Part shown: one piece after another, positions 15,305 to 24,903 of the stretch
How positions within the stretch are numbered: the stretch's first letter is position 1
Layout: each line of letters begins with the position of its first letter
NCBI RefSeq assembly: GCF_014838715.1
Contig: NZ_CP061947.1
Location: 5,880,001 to 5,944,000 of the forward strand
Direction: 5' to 3'
Length of the DNA stretch: 64,000 nt
DNA from: Algoriphagus sp. Y33
Lineage (GTDB): Bacteria > Bacteroidota > Bacteroidia > Cytophagales > Cyclobacteriaceae
The notes under the pieces: generated by a model
What the model was told of the DNA's origin: nothing
Databases searched by the model: none
The model's input: only the letters and a program-made list of their open reading frames with translations
Position numbers and translations under genes: made by a program

Positions 15305-17755
15305 ATGAAAATCCTCAAGTTCGGTGGCTCATCCGTAGCGAACCCAGAAAATATTCAGCGAGTTTTCTCCATCATTCAGGACAAACTCAAGGAACACGAA
15401 GTAGCCATTGTTTTTTCTGCTTTTGGTGGAGTTACGGAAAGTTTGTTGAAGATTGCCCAGCTAGCCAGGGAAGGGGATGAGGCTTACCGGGAGGTGCTTC
15501 AGACGCTGGAAGAAAAGCACTTGACTATTGTCCGTCAACTTATCTCAGTACAGAGTCAGTCTACTGTCATGACTTTTGTAAAAGTGAGGTTCAAAGAGCT
15601 TGAGGATCTTTTCCACGGCATCTACCTCATCAAAGAAAATTCGGTTCGTACACTTGATTATGTGGCAAGTTTTGGAGAGAGACTAGCTGCTTTTATCCTT
15701 GCGGAATCTATGCATGGGCATGGGTTCAAGACACAATTTCTTGATGCCAGAGACGTAATACGTACCAACGATAGATTTGGGCAGGCAAAAGTTGATTTCG
15801 AGGTCACCAATGGGTTGATCAAAGATTATTTTGCGAAGCACGACGGAATCAAAGTAATTACCGGTTTCATCGCATCCACTGAGAAAGGAGAAACCACCAC
15901 GCTGGGTAGATCGGGTTCTGACTATACAGCTGCGATTTTTGCGGCAGCATTGGGTGCGGAAAATCTAGAGATTTGGACTGATGTTTCGGGTGTGTTGACT
16001 TCAGATCCGAAGTTGGTTTATACTGCATTTACCATTCCTCAGCTGAGCTATAATGAGGCGATGGAGCTTTCGCATTTTGGTGCAAAAGTAATTTTTCCGG
16101 CCACCATGCAGCCGGCGATGCGCAAAAGCATTCCGATTTATATTAAGAATACTTTTGAACCGGAGAATCCCGGGACGCTGATCAACGGGGAAGTAAGTCC
16201 GGGAGCTTTGATCAAAGGTATAAGCTCTATCTCAAATGTGTCAATTGTGACAGTGCAGGGAGCGGGGTTGCTGGATTCAGTGGTAGGTACCAGCCGTGTT
16301 TTCAAAGCTTTGGCAGAAGCTAAAGTCAATATTTTGTTGATCTCTCAGGCTTCCTCAGAGCATAGCATTTGCTTAGCGATCAAGACCCAGGAGTCTTATT
16401 TGGCTAAGGAGTCAGTGGAAAAAGAGTTTTTCTACGAAATCAAGTCAGGAGAAATGGACGAAGTTGTACTGCTTCATGATTTGGCGACTGTGGCTGTAGT
16501 GGGAGAAAATATGAAACATAACCCGGGGGCTTCCGGACGGATGTTCCGTGCATTGGGAAGAAATAATATCAACGTAGCGGCGATTGCTCAGGGAAGTTCG
16601 GAATTGAATATTTCGGCTGTGATCCCTCAGCCTGATTTGCAAAAGGCACTCAATGCCCTTCATGAAGCATTCTTCCTTTCTGAGAATAAAGTGCTTCACG
16701 TGTTTTTAGTGGGAACAGGCTTGATCGGTCAGGCCTTGATCAAAATGATCGCAAACCAACAACAAAAGCTGCGTGGAGACAATGAACTGGATATACAGAT
16801 TCACGGCTTGGCAAACAGCCGATATATGGCATTCCATGAAGATGGATTTGACCTCAGCAATCCTTATCAACTGAGTGATACTGATAGTAAAACAGACTTG
16901 AATAAGTTCATCAGAACGATGGAAGAGATGAATTTCTCCAACTCGGTCTTTGTGGATTGTACCGCCAGTCAGGATGTGGCAGAGCTCTATACTCAGATAC
17001 TGGAAGCAAAAGTGGCCATAGTCACTCCGAATAAAAAAGCAAACTCCGGCTCCATGGAGCAATACAGGGCTTTGAAGAAGTTGGCGAAGAAGCGTGGCGT
17101 GAAATTCCTTTATGAAACCAACGTGGCGGCGGGACTTCCGGTGATCAACACCCTTCAGGATTTGATGCTTAGTGGGGATAAGGTAATCCGCATAGAAGCC
17201 GTGCTTTCCGGATCTATGAATTATATTTTCTCTGAGCTCGAGAAAGGAGATCCTTTCTCCGAAGTAGTGAAAAAAGCAAAAGAACTGGGCTTTACTGAGC
17301 CGGATCCAAGGGATGATTTGAGCGGAATGGATGTGGCAAGAAAGATTCTGATTTTAGGCCGGGAAGCAGAGCAGGATTTGGAGTTTGATTCTATAGAAAT
17401 CCAAAGCATGGTACCTGGGGATTGTCAGGATTTAGGTTCTGTTTCCGAATTTTTTGAAGTGTTGAAGACCCATGACAGCGACTTTGCCGAAATGCTAAAA
17501 ACCGCTGAGGCTAAAGGCGAGAAACTGCGGTTCATGGCGACTTTAGAGGATGGTAAAGCCAAAGTCGGATTGAAGTCACTACCTATTGCCCATCCGTTTA
17601 GTGGTTTGGGAGGAAGTGACAATATGATTTTGTTGACAACTGATCGATACCATGATAGGCCAATGATCATCAGAGGTCCTGGGGCTGGAGCAGATGTGAC
17701 TGCTGCAGGTGTGTTTGCAGATGTGATTCGTATCGGTAACTACACTAGGGAATAA
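15305..17755 (+). CDS. thrA: Bifunctional aspartate kinase / homoserine dehydrogenase
   Basis: This 816-residue fusion catalyses the first and third steps from aspartate to threonine. The kinase half opens with KFGGSSVANPENIQRV and holds TLGRSGSDYTAAIFAAAL. Two ACT-type regulatory segments follow (about residues 305-460), where Thr normally acts as allosteric inhibitor. The homoserine dehydrogenase half starts at VFLVGTGLIGQALIKMI (about 470) and contains TPNKKANSGSMEQY and LSGSMNYIFSELEKG. The length matches E. coli ThrA. It heads thrA-thrB-thrC; its stop overlaps the thrB start (TAATG). The leader upstream suggests regulation by attenuation. Confidence 0.97.
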   Translation: MKILKFGGSSVANPENIQRVFSIIQDKLKEHEVAIVFSAFGGVTESLLKIAQLAREGDEAYREVLQTLEEKHLTIVRQLISVQSQSTVMTFVKVRFKELEDLFHGIYLIKENSVRTLDYVASFGERLAAFILAESMHGHGFKTQFLDARDVIRTNDRFGQAKVDFEVTNGLIKDYFAKHDGIKVITGFIASTEKGETTTLGRSGSDYTAAIFAAALGAENLEIWTDVSGVLTSDPKLVYTAFTIPQLSYNEAMELSHFGAKVIFPATMQPAMRKSIPIYIKNTFEPENPGTLINGEVSPGALIKGISSISNVSIVTVQGAGLLDSVVGTSRVFKALAEAKVNILLISQASSEHSICLAIKTQESYLAKESVEKEFFYEIKSGEMDEVVLLHDLATVAVVGENMKHNPGASGRMFRALGRNNINVAAIAQGSSELNISAVIPQPDLQKALNALHEAFFLSENKVLHVFLVGTGLIGQALIKMIANQQQKLRGDNELDIQIHGLANSRYMAFHEDGFDLSNPYQLSDTDSKTDLNKFIRTMEEMNFSNSVFVDCTASQDVAELYTQILEAKVAIVTPNKKANSGSMEQYRALKKLAKKRGVKFLYETNVAAGLPVINTLQDLMLSGDKVIRIEAVLSGSMNYIFSELEKGDPFSEVVKKAKELGFTEPDPRDDLSGMDVARKILILGREAEQDLEFDSIEIQSMVPGDCQDLGSVSEFFEVLKTHDSDFAEMLKTAEAKGEKLRFMATLEDGKAKVGLKSLPIAHPFSGLGGSDNMILLTTDRYHDRPMIIRGPGAGADVTAAGVFADVIRIGNYTRE

Positions 17756-18693
17756 TGCTTCACTCAGTAAAAGCTTTTGCCCCAGCAACCGTCGCCAATG
17801 TGTCCTGTGGATTTGATATTCTGGGATTTGCGATTGATGCGATGGGTGATACTGTAGAACTGGTTCTCAAGGATGAACCTGGCTTGGTTGTGGTTTCTAT
17901 AGCGGGAGACGGGGGTAAGCTCCCCCTTGATGCAGAGAAAAACACCTGTGCAGTGGCTATTCAGGCGATGTTGGATGAATTGAAATCCAATGTTGGGATG
18001 AATATTTACCTGACCAAAGGTTTGCCATTAGGGTCAGGGATGGGGTCAAGCGCGGCAAGTGCTGTGGCGGCTTTGGCTGCGGCGAATAGGCTACTTGGAG
18101 AGCCTTTTGAGAAGAAAGATCTCTTGCCTTTTGCGATAGCTGCCGAAAAAGTCGCTTGCGGAGCAGGTCATGCAGATAATGTGGCACCAAGCTTATTGGG
18201 AGGTTTTGTGTTGATCCGTGATTACCATCCGCTGGATGTGATCAAACTTCCAGTCCCAAGTGGTCTTTGCTGCACACTGGTACACCCACATTTCGAGCTT
18301 AAAACGGCTGATTCCCGATCAGTTTTGAGAGATCAGATTCCTATGAAGCATGCAACGATTCAGTCAGGTAATGTTGCGGGTCTTATCGCAGGATTATATG
18401 AGGAGGATTTTGAATTAATTTCAAGATCGCTTAGGGATGTGATCGCTGAACCTTACCGGGCTGTCTTGCTTCCGGGATTCTACGAGGTAAGGGAAGCTTT
18501 GAAAGCGGCGGGAGCATTGGGAATGGGGATTTCCGGTTCGGGACCTACACTTTTTGCCCTATCGAAGGGTAAAGAAACGGCCATTGCAATAGCAAAGGCG
18601 GCAGAAGAAATCTACCGAGAAATCGGATTGGGAGTGGATGTTTATTTCTCTGAAATCAACACCAAAGGCGCTTACGTCATCGAAGAAAAATAA
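17755..18693 (+). CDS. thrB: Homoserine kinase
   Basis: A GHMP-family kinase that phosphorylates homoserine. The 312-residue protein starts MLHSVKAFAPATVANVSCGF, carries the ATP loop GLPLGSGMGSSAASAVAALA at about residues 88-107 and the C-terminal GHMP motif GMGISGSGPTLFALSKG. Translation is coupled: the ATG shares its A with the thrA stop. thrC follows after four bases. Confidence 0.97.
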   Translation: MLHSVKAFAPATVANVSCGFDILGFAIDAMGDTVELVLKDEPGLVVVSIAGDGGKLPLDAEKNTCAVAIQAMLDELKSNVGMNIYLTKGLPLGSGMGSSAASAVAALAAANRLLGEPFEKKDLLPFAIAAEKVACGAGHADNVAPSLLGGFVLIRDYHPLDVIKLPVPSGLCCTLVHPHFELKTADSRSVLRDQIPMKHATIQSGNVAGLIAGLYEEDFELISRSLRDVIAEPYRAVLLPGFYEVREALKAAGALGMGISGSGPTLFALSKGKETAIAIAKAAEEIYREIGLGVDVYFSEINTKGAYVIEEK

Positions 18694-18697
18694 GGAT

Positions 18698-19993
18698 ATG
18701 AAGTTTTATAGTACGAACAATTTCAACCATCAAGTAGGTTTGGCGGAGGCTGTGATAAAAGGATTGGCACCGGATCAGGGGCTTTACATGCCTACAGAAA
18801 TCCCGGTTTTATCGCAAGAACTTTTGGACAAATTCCCTGAGATGACTTTCCGGAAAATTGGCTATGAAGTCATTGGCGCATTGTTTTCGACGGCTTTGAG
18901 TGAAGCGCAGATCAACGAACTGGTAGACCATACCTTGACTTTCGATGCCCCCCTGGTACAGGTGGAGGAAGATGTCTATAGCTTGGAGCTTTTTCATGGG
19001 TCTACCCTGGCATTCAAGGACTTTGGGGCACGCTTTTGTTCCAAATTGATGAGTATGTTGATGGAGAAATCCGATCGGAAAGTACGTGTGCTGGTAGCCA
19101 CTTCCGGGGATACAGGAAGTGCTGTCGCAAATGGATTTCTTGGTGTGGATGGAGTGGAAGTGATTATTCTTTTTCCGAAGGGTAAAGTAAGTGAACTTCA
19201 GGAAAAGCAGTTTACTACCTTGGGGCAAAATATCACTGCGCTGGAAGTTGATGGCGTTTTTGACGATTGTCAGAAGATGGTAAAAGAGGCGTTTTTGGAT
19301 ACTGAGTTAAACGAAAAACTTTTACTTACCTCTGCCAATTCTATTAATGTGGCCAGATGGATTCCGCAATGCTTGTACTATTTCTATGCTTTTTCCAGAC
19401 TTCCTAAAAACGATAGAAAAGTAGCTTTCGCTGTTCCTTCGGGGAATTTCGGGAATATAGCAGCCGGTATTTTAGCCCAAAGAATGGGGCTGCCGATAGA
19501 GCAATTTGTCGCTGCTACTAACGTGAACAAGGTCGTTCCTGACTATTTGAATGGAGCTGATTTTCAGGCTATGTCATCTATAGCAACCCTTAGCAACAGC
19601 ATGGATGTTGGCAATCCAAGTAATTTCCCTCGTCTGCTAGCTCTTTACGGAGGAGATGAGCAAGATCTGAAAGATAATGTAAAAGGATATTTTTACACAG
19701 ATGAGGAAACGGTAGAAGTAATGCAGCAAGTCCACGAATCTGGCTATACGCTCGATCCGCATGGGGCTGTGGGCTATAGAGGATTGAAAGAGTTTATGGC
19801 AGAAAACTCCAATTTCCAAGGGGTATTTCTGGAGACTGCACATCCTGGCAAGTTCAGGGAAACAGTAGAGAAAGCGCTGGATTTGAAATTGACTCTACCT
19901 GAGCGATTGGCTGCTTTTATGGATGGAAAGAAAAAGGTGGAGAGTATGGGGAATGATTTTGAAGAGTTTAAGGGGTATTTGAAGTCACTTTAA
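18698..19993 (+). CDS. thrC: Threonine synthase
   Basis: A PLP enzyme that converts O-phosphohomoserine to threonine. The 431-residue protein starts at the ATG at 18698 (MKFYSTNN); a longer in-frame reading overlaps the end of thrB and is not needed. The PLP lysine lies in ELFHGSTLAFKDFGARF, the phosphate-binding loop in VATSGDTGSAVANGFLG, and SANSINVARWIPQ is also typical. It is the last gene of the thr operon; no strong terminator was found after it. Confidence 0.97.
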   Translation: MKFYSTNNFNHQVGLAEAVIKGLAPDQGLYMPTEIPVLSQELLDKFPEMTFRKIGYEVIGALFSTALSEAQINELVDHTLTFDAPLVQVEEDVYSLELFHGSTLAFKDFGARFCSKLMSMLMEKSDRKVRVLVATSGDTGSAVANGFLGVDGVEVIILFPKGKVSELQEKQFTTLGQNITALEVDGVFDDCQKMVKEAFLDTELNEKLLLTSANSINVARWIPQCLYYFYAFSRLPKNDRKVAFAVPSGNFGNIAAGILAQRMGLPIEQFVAATNVNKVVPDYLNGADFQAMSSIATLSNSMDVGNPSNFPRLLALYGGDEQDLKDNVKGYFYTDEETVEVMQQVHESGYTLDPHGAVGYRGLKEFMAENSNFQGVFLETAHPGKFRETVEKALDLKLTLPERLAAFMDGKKKVESMGNDFEEFKGYLKSL

Positions 19994-20159
19994 GAAACCG
20001 TTGGAAAATTAAAAGGCCTGCTTGATAGTATCATATGATATTATAAAAGATATCAAGAATGAGATAAGATACATTGGGAGGATTAAAGCCGAGAAAAAGT
20101 GATTAGCTTATTTCGCAAATTCAATAAAAAAAACATTGAAACCCTGCTCATTTGATGTT

Positions 20160-20230
20160 AAACACTAGCATTGAGGCTACTTCTGACAGTCACCCGTCTT
20201 CGGTCTTCCAACCTGTAAATCAAGGAGATT
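20160..20230 (+). repeat. Partial copy of a dispersed repeat (family R, copy C)
   Basis: TAGCATTGAGGCTACTT, CACCCGTC, GGTCTTCCA and GTAAATCAAGGA occur in the same order as in the longer repeat at 52801-53030 (which has TAGCATTGAGG, CACCCGTC, GACCTTCCA and GTAAACCAAGGA). It lies in a 276-base convergent gap that has no gene. Confidence 0.5.
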
Positions 20231-20269
20231 TAGATCAATTACCTATCTGCACACAAATACTAAAAATTT

Positions 20270-21244
20270 CTACTTCTTTCTTTCGATAGTGTAGCTCACG
20301 AGTCCTTCTAAGGATGTTTTGTAAGTTGAGTCAGGGAAGGTTTTCAGGATATCGAGTGCTTCCATGTAGAATCGGTCCATGATGGTTTTGGCATATTCCA
20401 GCCCTCCGCTTTTCTTTACAAAGCTGATCACTTGATTTACAGCTTTCTTGTCTTCGCTTCGATTGCGGATTAGATGGATGATTTTCTTTTTCTCTAGCCA
20501 GTCAGCGTGTTGCAACGCAAAAATAAGGGGAAGAGTCATCTTCTTCTCTTTGATGTCAATACCGACAGGTTTGCCGATTTCATCTTCACCATAGTCAAAA
20601 AGGTCATCTTTGATCTGGAAGGCCATTCCTACTTTTTCGCCGAATTCCCGCATTTTGGCAATAGTTTCGTCGCTACTTTCAGTACTGGATGCACCCACAG
20701 CACAGCATGAGGCCATCAGGCTTGCGGTTTTTTGTCGGATGATATCGTAATAGACTTCCTCAGTGATATCGAGTTTTCTGGCTTTGGCGATTTGGAGAAG
20801 TTCGCCTTCAGACATCTCTTTTACGGCATTGGATACGATTTTGAGCAGTTTGAAGTCACCGTTGTCCACACTTAAAAGTAAGCCTCTGGATAGAAGGTAG
20901 TCCCCGACAAGTACTGCGATTTTGTTTTTCCAGAGGGCGTTTACCGAGAAAAACCCACGACGGTAGTTGGCGTCATCCACGACATCATCATGTACCAAGG
21001 TGGCGGTATGCAGCAATTCTATAAGAGCAGCACCACGATGTGTAGAGTCGTTTATCCCACCACATACCCCCGCAGTCAAGAAGACAAACATAGGACGCAT
21101 CTGCTTCCCTTTGCGCTTGACAATGTAATTGGTAATGTGGTCGAGCAACTTGACCTTGCTTTTCATGGAGACCCGAAATTTCAGCTCAAACTGAGCCATT
21201 TCGCTCTCTATAGGTACTTGTATTTGCTTAAGGTCTGGTTTCAT
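20270..21244 (-). CDS. Polyprenyl diphosphate synthase
   Basis: A trans-prenyltransferase of 324 residues, probably making the long side chain of menaquinone. The first Asp-rich motif is DDVVDDANYRRGF (about residues 91-103) and the second DDLFDYGEDE (about 217-226), followed by GKPVGIDIKEKKMTLPLIFA. The small residue pattern before the first motif fits long-chain (octaprenyl-type) enzymes, but chain length is inference. A plausible promoter (TTG-N19-TATTTTTA) lies just upstream. The gene is monocistronic. Confidence 0.92.
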   Translation of the reverse strand: MKPDLKQIQVPIESEMAQFELKFRVSMKSKVKLLDHITNYIVKRKGKQMRPMFVFLTAGVCGGINDSTHRGAALIELLHTATLVHDDVVDDANYRRGFFSVNALWKNKIAVLVGDYLLSRGLLLSVDNGDFKLLKIVSNAVKEMSEGELLQIAKARKLDITEEVYYDIIRQKTASLMASCCAVGASSTESSDETIAKMREFGEKVGMAFQIKDDLFDYGEDEIGKPVGIDIKEKKMTLPLIFALQHADWLEKKKIIHLIRNRSEDKKAVNQVISFVKKSGGLEYAKTIMDRFYMEALDILKTFPDSTYKTSLEGLVSYTIERKK

Positions 21245-21260
21245 CCGGTCTTTGATGCCG

Positions 21261-21291
21261 TAAAAATAATACCCTTTCTCTCATTGACAAG
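21261..21291 (-). promoter_or_regulatory. Candidate promoter of polyprenyl synthase gene
   Basis: On the minus strand CTTG, 19 bases, TATTTTTA: one mismatch in each box from the Bacteroidota consensus. The ATG is 16 bases downstream of the -7 box. Confidence 0.42.
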
Positions 21292-21340
21292 GGATTGGGA
21301 GCATAGCTGTAGCAATCAATCGAAAATGAGGTTGATTTTA

Positions 21341-21484
21341 ATAAATCGAGGACGATGCAAGCGAAATACAGAGGGATGATTATCCACATTGTGAGATTGT
21401 CCGTCCGATGACAGGCAGGCACCCCGTTTCCTTCGTCGCGGGATAGGTTATGACCATTAAAAAAACACTTAGTGAACAAATGAA
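21341..21484 (+). repeat. Dispersed leader repeat, copy L4
   Basis: ATAAATCGAGGACGATG at the left end, GCAGGCACCCCGTTTCCT and CGTCGCGGGATAGG in the middle, then TTATGACCATTAAAAAA and ACAAATGAAA at the right. Each block aligns with the repeat before rsgA (L3, 31902-32041). It lies in the leader of the DUF4199 gene, 40 bases before its start. Confidence 0.6.
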
Positions 21485-21524
21485 ATTTTGTATTAGTGAT
21501 TTTGCATTCCTAACCCATGGAACT

Positions 21525-22028
21525 ATGAGAAATATTAAGATTGAAATCAAATGGGTGTTAATTTTTATAGTAATGATGCTGGCTTGGGTGTTCTTGGAGA
21601 AATCTATGGGATGGCATAATGAGAAGATTGAAGACCATGCCGCCGTGCCTAGCTTGGTAGCAATTCCTGCGGTTTTGATCTATATTTTTGCTTTGCTGGA
21701 TAAAAGAAAGAATTTCTATCACGGCGTGATTAACTATTATCAGGGATTCATGGCAGGTTTGGTGATTACTCTGATTGTGGCGATTTTGAGTCCATTTTCT
21801 CAATACATCACCAGTGAATTTATTACTCCTGATTATTTTACCAATATTATTAATTACTCTGTGAGTACAGGTGAGATGACTCAGGAGGAAGCTGATTCCT
21901 ACTTTAATTTACAAAGCTATATGATCATGTCTGTAGTGGGAGCTTTAATTATGGGGATTGCTACCTCAACTGTTGTGGCTGTCATTGTGAAATCGAAATC
22001 CAAACCTTCTGCTTTTTCTTCCGAATGA
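21525..22028 (+). CDS. DUF4199 membrane protein
   Basis: A 167-residue integral membrane protein with four hydrophobic helices (about residues 8-25, 45-62, 72-95 and 130-152), matching the DUF4199 family common in Bacteroidota, whose function is unknown. I chose the ATG at 21525 (MRNIKIEIKW); the frame extends upstream to 21450 through the leader repeat, which is unlikely to be coding. The acyltransferase gene starts nine bases after its stop. Confidence 0.8.
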   Translation: MRNIKIEIKWVLIFIVMMLAWVFLEKSMGWHNEKIEDHAAVPSLVAIPAVLIYIFALLDKRKNFYHGVINYYQGFMAGLVITLIVAILSPFSQYITSEFITPDYFTNIINYSVSTGEMTQEEADSYFNLQSYMIMSVVGALIMGIATSTVVAVIVKSKSKPSAFSSE

Positions 22029-22037
22029 TCATTCGTA

Positions 22038-23789
22038 GTGAAAAGGGCTTTTTCACTATCTTTGATTAGATTTTTAACAAAAACCAGCCACTTGGAGGAG
22101 AAATACATTAAGCATAAGTACGAACCGATTCACCCCAGCAAAGACGAATGGCCGGTAGTGAAGCTAGCGAGGGAGCGGAAGGAGTTTGTGAAAAAGGTAG
22201 CTGATCTATCAGAGGATAGAATTCTCAAGCTCACAGGCAATAATCCTGACATTCTCAAGGAAGAGTTAGAAACCACGCTTTATCGTGAAAAACTCCGGAT
22301 AAAGCAGAATGCGTGGGTAGTAGATCCGGATGACGATGGTTCTTTTTGGAGTGGCGTGAAATCTTCGCTGGTGCAAATCAGCACTGAGTCAGCGCGAAGT
22401 AAAGTAAAGAGGTTTCAGGAGTATAAGGCAGTACTGAATAGTATCACAGCTCGCTATGCGGAAGAAATTGCAAGTAATTTCAAGGCTACGCATTATAAAT
22501 TCACCAGATCTGTAGTCACTTACGGCTTTTCACGACTGTTGAATGCGGCTCGTGTCAAGGGTTTTAAGTCTATTTTCAGTAATCAGTACACACTTCAGGA
22601 TAAAATCCAGATTACGGGTGAAACAGATCAGTTGAGAGACTTGGCTACCAAAGGAACGGTGGTGATGGTGCCTACGCATTTCAGTAATCTTGACAGTATC
22701 TTGATTGGTTGGGTGATTTCCGTTTTGGGATTGCCGCCGTTTATCTATGGAGCAGGTTTGAATCTCTTCAATATTTCCATTTTTGCCTACTTTATGAACT
22801 CACTTGGTGCTTATAAAGTGGATAGAAGAAAGAAAAACCTAATGTACTTGGAGACGCTCAAGACGTATTCTAAGGAAGCTATTCAGTTTGGCTGTCATAG
22901 TTTGTTTTTTCCCGGAGGTACAAGATCCCGTAGCGGGATGATCGAATCGAAGCTGAAACTTGGGCTGCTGAGCACCGCAATCGAAGCCCAGCGGGCAAAC
23001 TTTGAGAATGGGCTGAATGATATTTCGGGCAAAATTTTCATCGTGCCTGTGACGATCAACTACCACTTTGTGCTGGAAGCTCCGGGTTTGATCCGGGATC
23101 ACTTGAGTATCACGGGACAAGAAAGATATTATAAGGAGAATGATGAGTTTTCGAATTCATACAAGATTTCAAAGTTCCTGATCAAATTTTTCACCAAAGG
23201 CTCTGATATCTCAGTGTCGGTAGGTAAGGCAATGGATGTGCTTGGGAATTATGTAGATGTGGATGGAAGGAGTTTGGATAAGCATGGGCGTATAATTGAT
23301 ACGCGGGATTATTTTATTTCCGATGGCAAGGTTTCCGTGGATAATCAGCGTGAGGAAGAGTATACGAATATGCTGGGCAAGCGAATCGTCGAGGAATTTC
23401 ACAAGATCAACCGGGTATTCAATTCTCATTTGGTGGCTTTTGTGGCATTTGAACTTGTCAAAAGGCAAAACAAGAAGCTGGATCTGTTTGATTTACTAAG
23501 GCTTCCTGAAGAGGATATAAGTATTTCTTACGAGGAGTTCAAAGTGAACTGTCAGCTGGTGCTGGATAAAATCAACGAGCTCAAGTCTCAGAAACTAATC
23601 AATACAGCACCACACCTTTCACGTGATATGGAAGAAATAATCAAACAGGGAATAGACAACGTAGGGATGTATCATGCCAAGCGGCCAATTATTCAAGATA
23701 AAAATGGCGATATAGGTACTGACGACATGAGTCTGCTTTACTATTACCACAACAGATTAACAGGATATGGATTCGAAAAACTCTTCTAA
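22038..23789 (+). CDS. Glycerol-3-phosphate/lysophospholipid acyltransferase-like protein
   Basis: A large (583-residue) acyltransferase with the PlsC fold placed centrally. The HX4D motif reads VPTHFSNLDSILIGW (about residues 210-224) and the substrate motif FFPGGTRSRSG (about 290-300), where the more usual EGTRS has GGTRS. Long N- and C-terminal extensions resemble PlsB-type enzymes. The start is uncertain: GTG at 22038, or TTG at 22092, which would give MEEKYIKHKY. It overlaps gpsA by 23 bases, so the pair supplies and acylates glycerol-3-phosphate in phospholipid synthesis. Confidence 0.85.
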   Translation: MKRAFSLSLIRFLTKTSHLEEKYIKHKYEPIHPSKDEWPVVKLARERKEFVKKVADLSEDRILKLTGNNPDILKEELETTLYREKLRIKQNAWVVDPDDDGSFWSGVKSSLVQISTESARSKVKRFQEYKAVLNSITARYAEEIASNFKATHYKFTRSVVTYGFSRLLNAARVKGFKSIFSNQYTLQDKIQITGETDQLRDLATKGTVVMVPTHFSNLDSILIGWVISVLGLPPFIYGAGLNLFNISIFAYFMNSLGAYKVDRRKKNLMYLETLKTYSKEAIQFGCHSLFFPGGTRSRSGMIESKLKLGLLSTAIEAQRANFENGLNDISGKIFIVPVTINYHFVLEAPGLIRDHLSITGQERYYKENDEFSNSYKISKFLIKFFTKGSDISVSVGKAMDVLGNYVDVDGRSLDKHGRIIDTRDYFISDGKVSVDNQREEEYTNMLGKRIVEEFHKINRVFNSHLVAFVAFELVKRQNKKLDLFDLLRLPEEDISISYEEFKVNCQLVLDKINELKSQKLINTAPHLSRDMEEIIKQGIDNVGMYHAKRPIIQDKNGDIGTDDMSLLYYYHNRLTGYGFEKLF

Positions 23790-24825
23790 ACCAAAGTATA
23801 TCGGCGTGATCGGGGTTGGGAGCTTTGGTGCGGCAATAGCTAATATTCTTGCAGCCAAGAATCCAGTGATGGTGTATGCAAGAAAGCAGGAAGTGGTGGA
23901 CGAAATTAATTCGGTTCATACAGCCCAAGGAAAAGAATTAAGTAAGAATATAATCGCGTCAAATGACCCGGAACAACTTGCCAAAAGCTGTGATGTGCTG
24001 TTTTTCATGGTTCCCTCGTCCGGTTTTCAGGATGTGGTAAGAACTTTCTCTCCTTTCCTTTTTCCATATCATTTGATCATTCATGGGACGAAAGGGCTTT
24101 GCTTGAATCTACAGTCGGGTGAAATGCTGGAAACAGTGAAGCGGATCAAACGTAGTCAGATCTTGACCATGAGTGAAGTGATTCTTCAGGAAACTGTCGC
24201 TGTACGGGTAGGGTGCTTGGCAGGGCCTAATCTCTCCAAAGAGCTTTCTCAGGGACAGCCTGCCGCTACAGTGATCGCGAGTAAATACAATGAGGTGATA
24301 CTGGAGGGACAGAGCCTATTGAGATCTGAGAAATTTCAGGTTTATGGAAACTCCGATATTATCGGCGTAGAGATCAGTGGTGTGTTGAAGAATATTATTG
24401 CGATCGCTTCAGGAGCTTTGGCAGGTTTGGGATTGGGGGAAAATGCAAAAGGGCTACTGATTAGTAGGGGAATGGTAGAGATGATTCACTTGGGTAATGC
24501 ACTTGGTGGAAGTATCAAGTCTGTCATGGGATTGGCAGGAATAGGTGATTTGGTTGCTACCTGCAATTCAGTTCATTCCAGGAATTTTACGGTAGGATTT
24601 AGGCTTGCCAAAGGAGAATCGCTGGACACTATAGTCGGTGATATGGAAGAGGTAGCAGAGGGAATCAATACAGTAAGAATCATCAAAGCGTTTTTGGAAA
24701 CCGCAGATCTGAGAGCACCCATCACTGAGAATCTTTATCGGGTACTCTTCGAAGATCTGGAAATTGAAGACGCACTACAGTTTCTGATGAAATACCCCTT
24801 TAATGTGGATGTAGATTTCGTGTAG
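23767..24825 (+). CDS. gpsA: Glycerol-3-phosphate dehydrogenase [NAD(P)+]
   Basis: GpsA reduces dihydroxyacetone phosphate to sn-glycerol-3-phosphate for phospholipids. The 352-residue protein has the Rossmann motif GVIGVGSFGAAIANILA, then HGTKGLCLN, the LAGPNLSKELSQGQPAAT block and the catalytic region VEISGVLKNIIAIASGALAG. Its ATG lies inside the end of the acyltransferase gene, implying translational coupling, and a strong terminator follows the stop. Confidence 0.95.
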   Translation: MDSKNSSKPKYIGVIGVGSFGAAIANILAAKNPVMVYARKQEVVDEINSVHTAQGKELSKNIIASNDPEQLAKSCDVLFFMVPSSGFQDVVRTFSPFLFPYHLIIHGTKGLCLNLQSGEMLETVKRIKRSQILTMSEVILQETVAVRVGCLAGPNLSKELSQGQPAATVIASKYNEVILEGQSLLRSEKFQVYGNSDIIGVEISGVLKNIIAIASGALAGLGLGENAKGLLISRGMVEMIHLGNALGGSIKSVMGLAGIGDLVATCNSVHSRNFTVGFRLAKGESLDTIVGDMEEVAEGINTVRIIKAFLETADLRAPITENLYRVLFEDLEIEDALQFLMKYPFNVDVDFV

Positions 24826-24849
24826 ATCTTTAATAAAAATCCGTATAAA

Positions 24850-24887
24850 AAATCCTCTTTTGAACTGCTCAAAAGAGGATTTTTTTA
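24850..24887. terminator. Bidirectional terminator between gpsA and sugar dehydrogenase
   Basis: A perfect 14-base stem AAATCCTCTTTTGA / TCAAAAGAGGATTT with a 5-base loop, followed by a T-run on both strands. It serves two convergent genes. Confidence 0.92.
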
Positions 24888-24903
24888 TGCGTTTTTTACT
24901 TAC

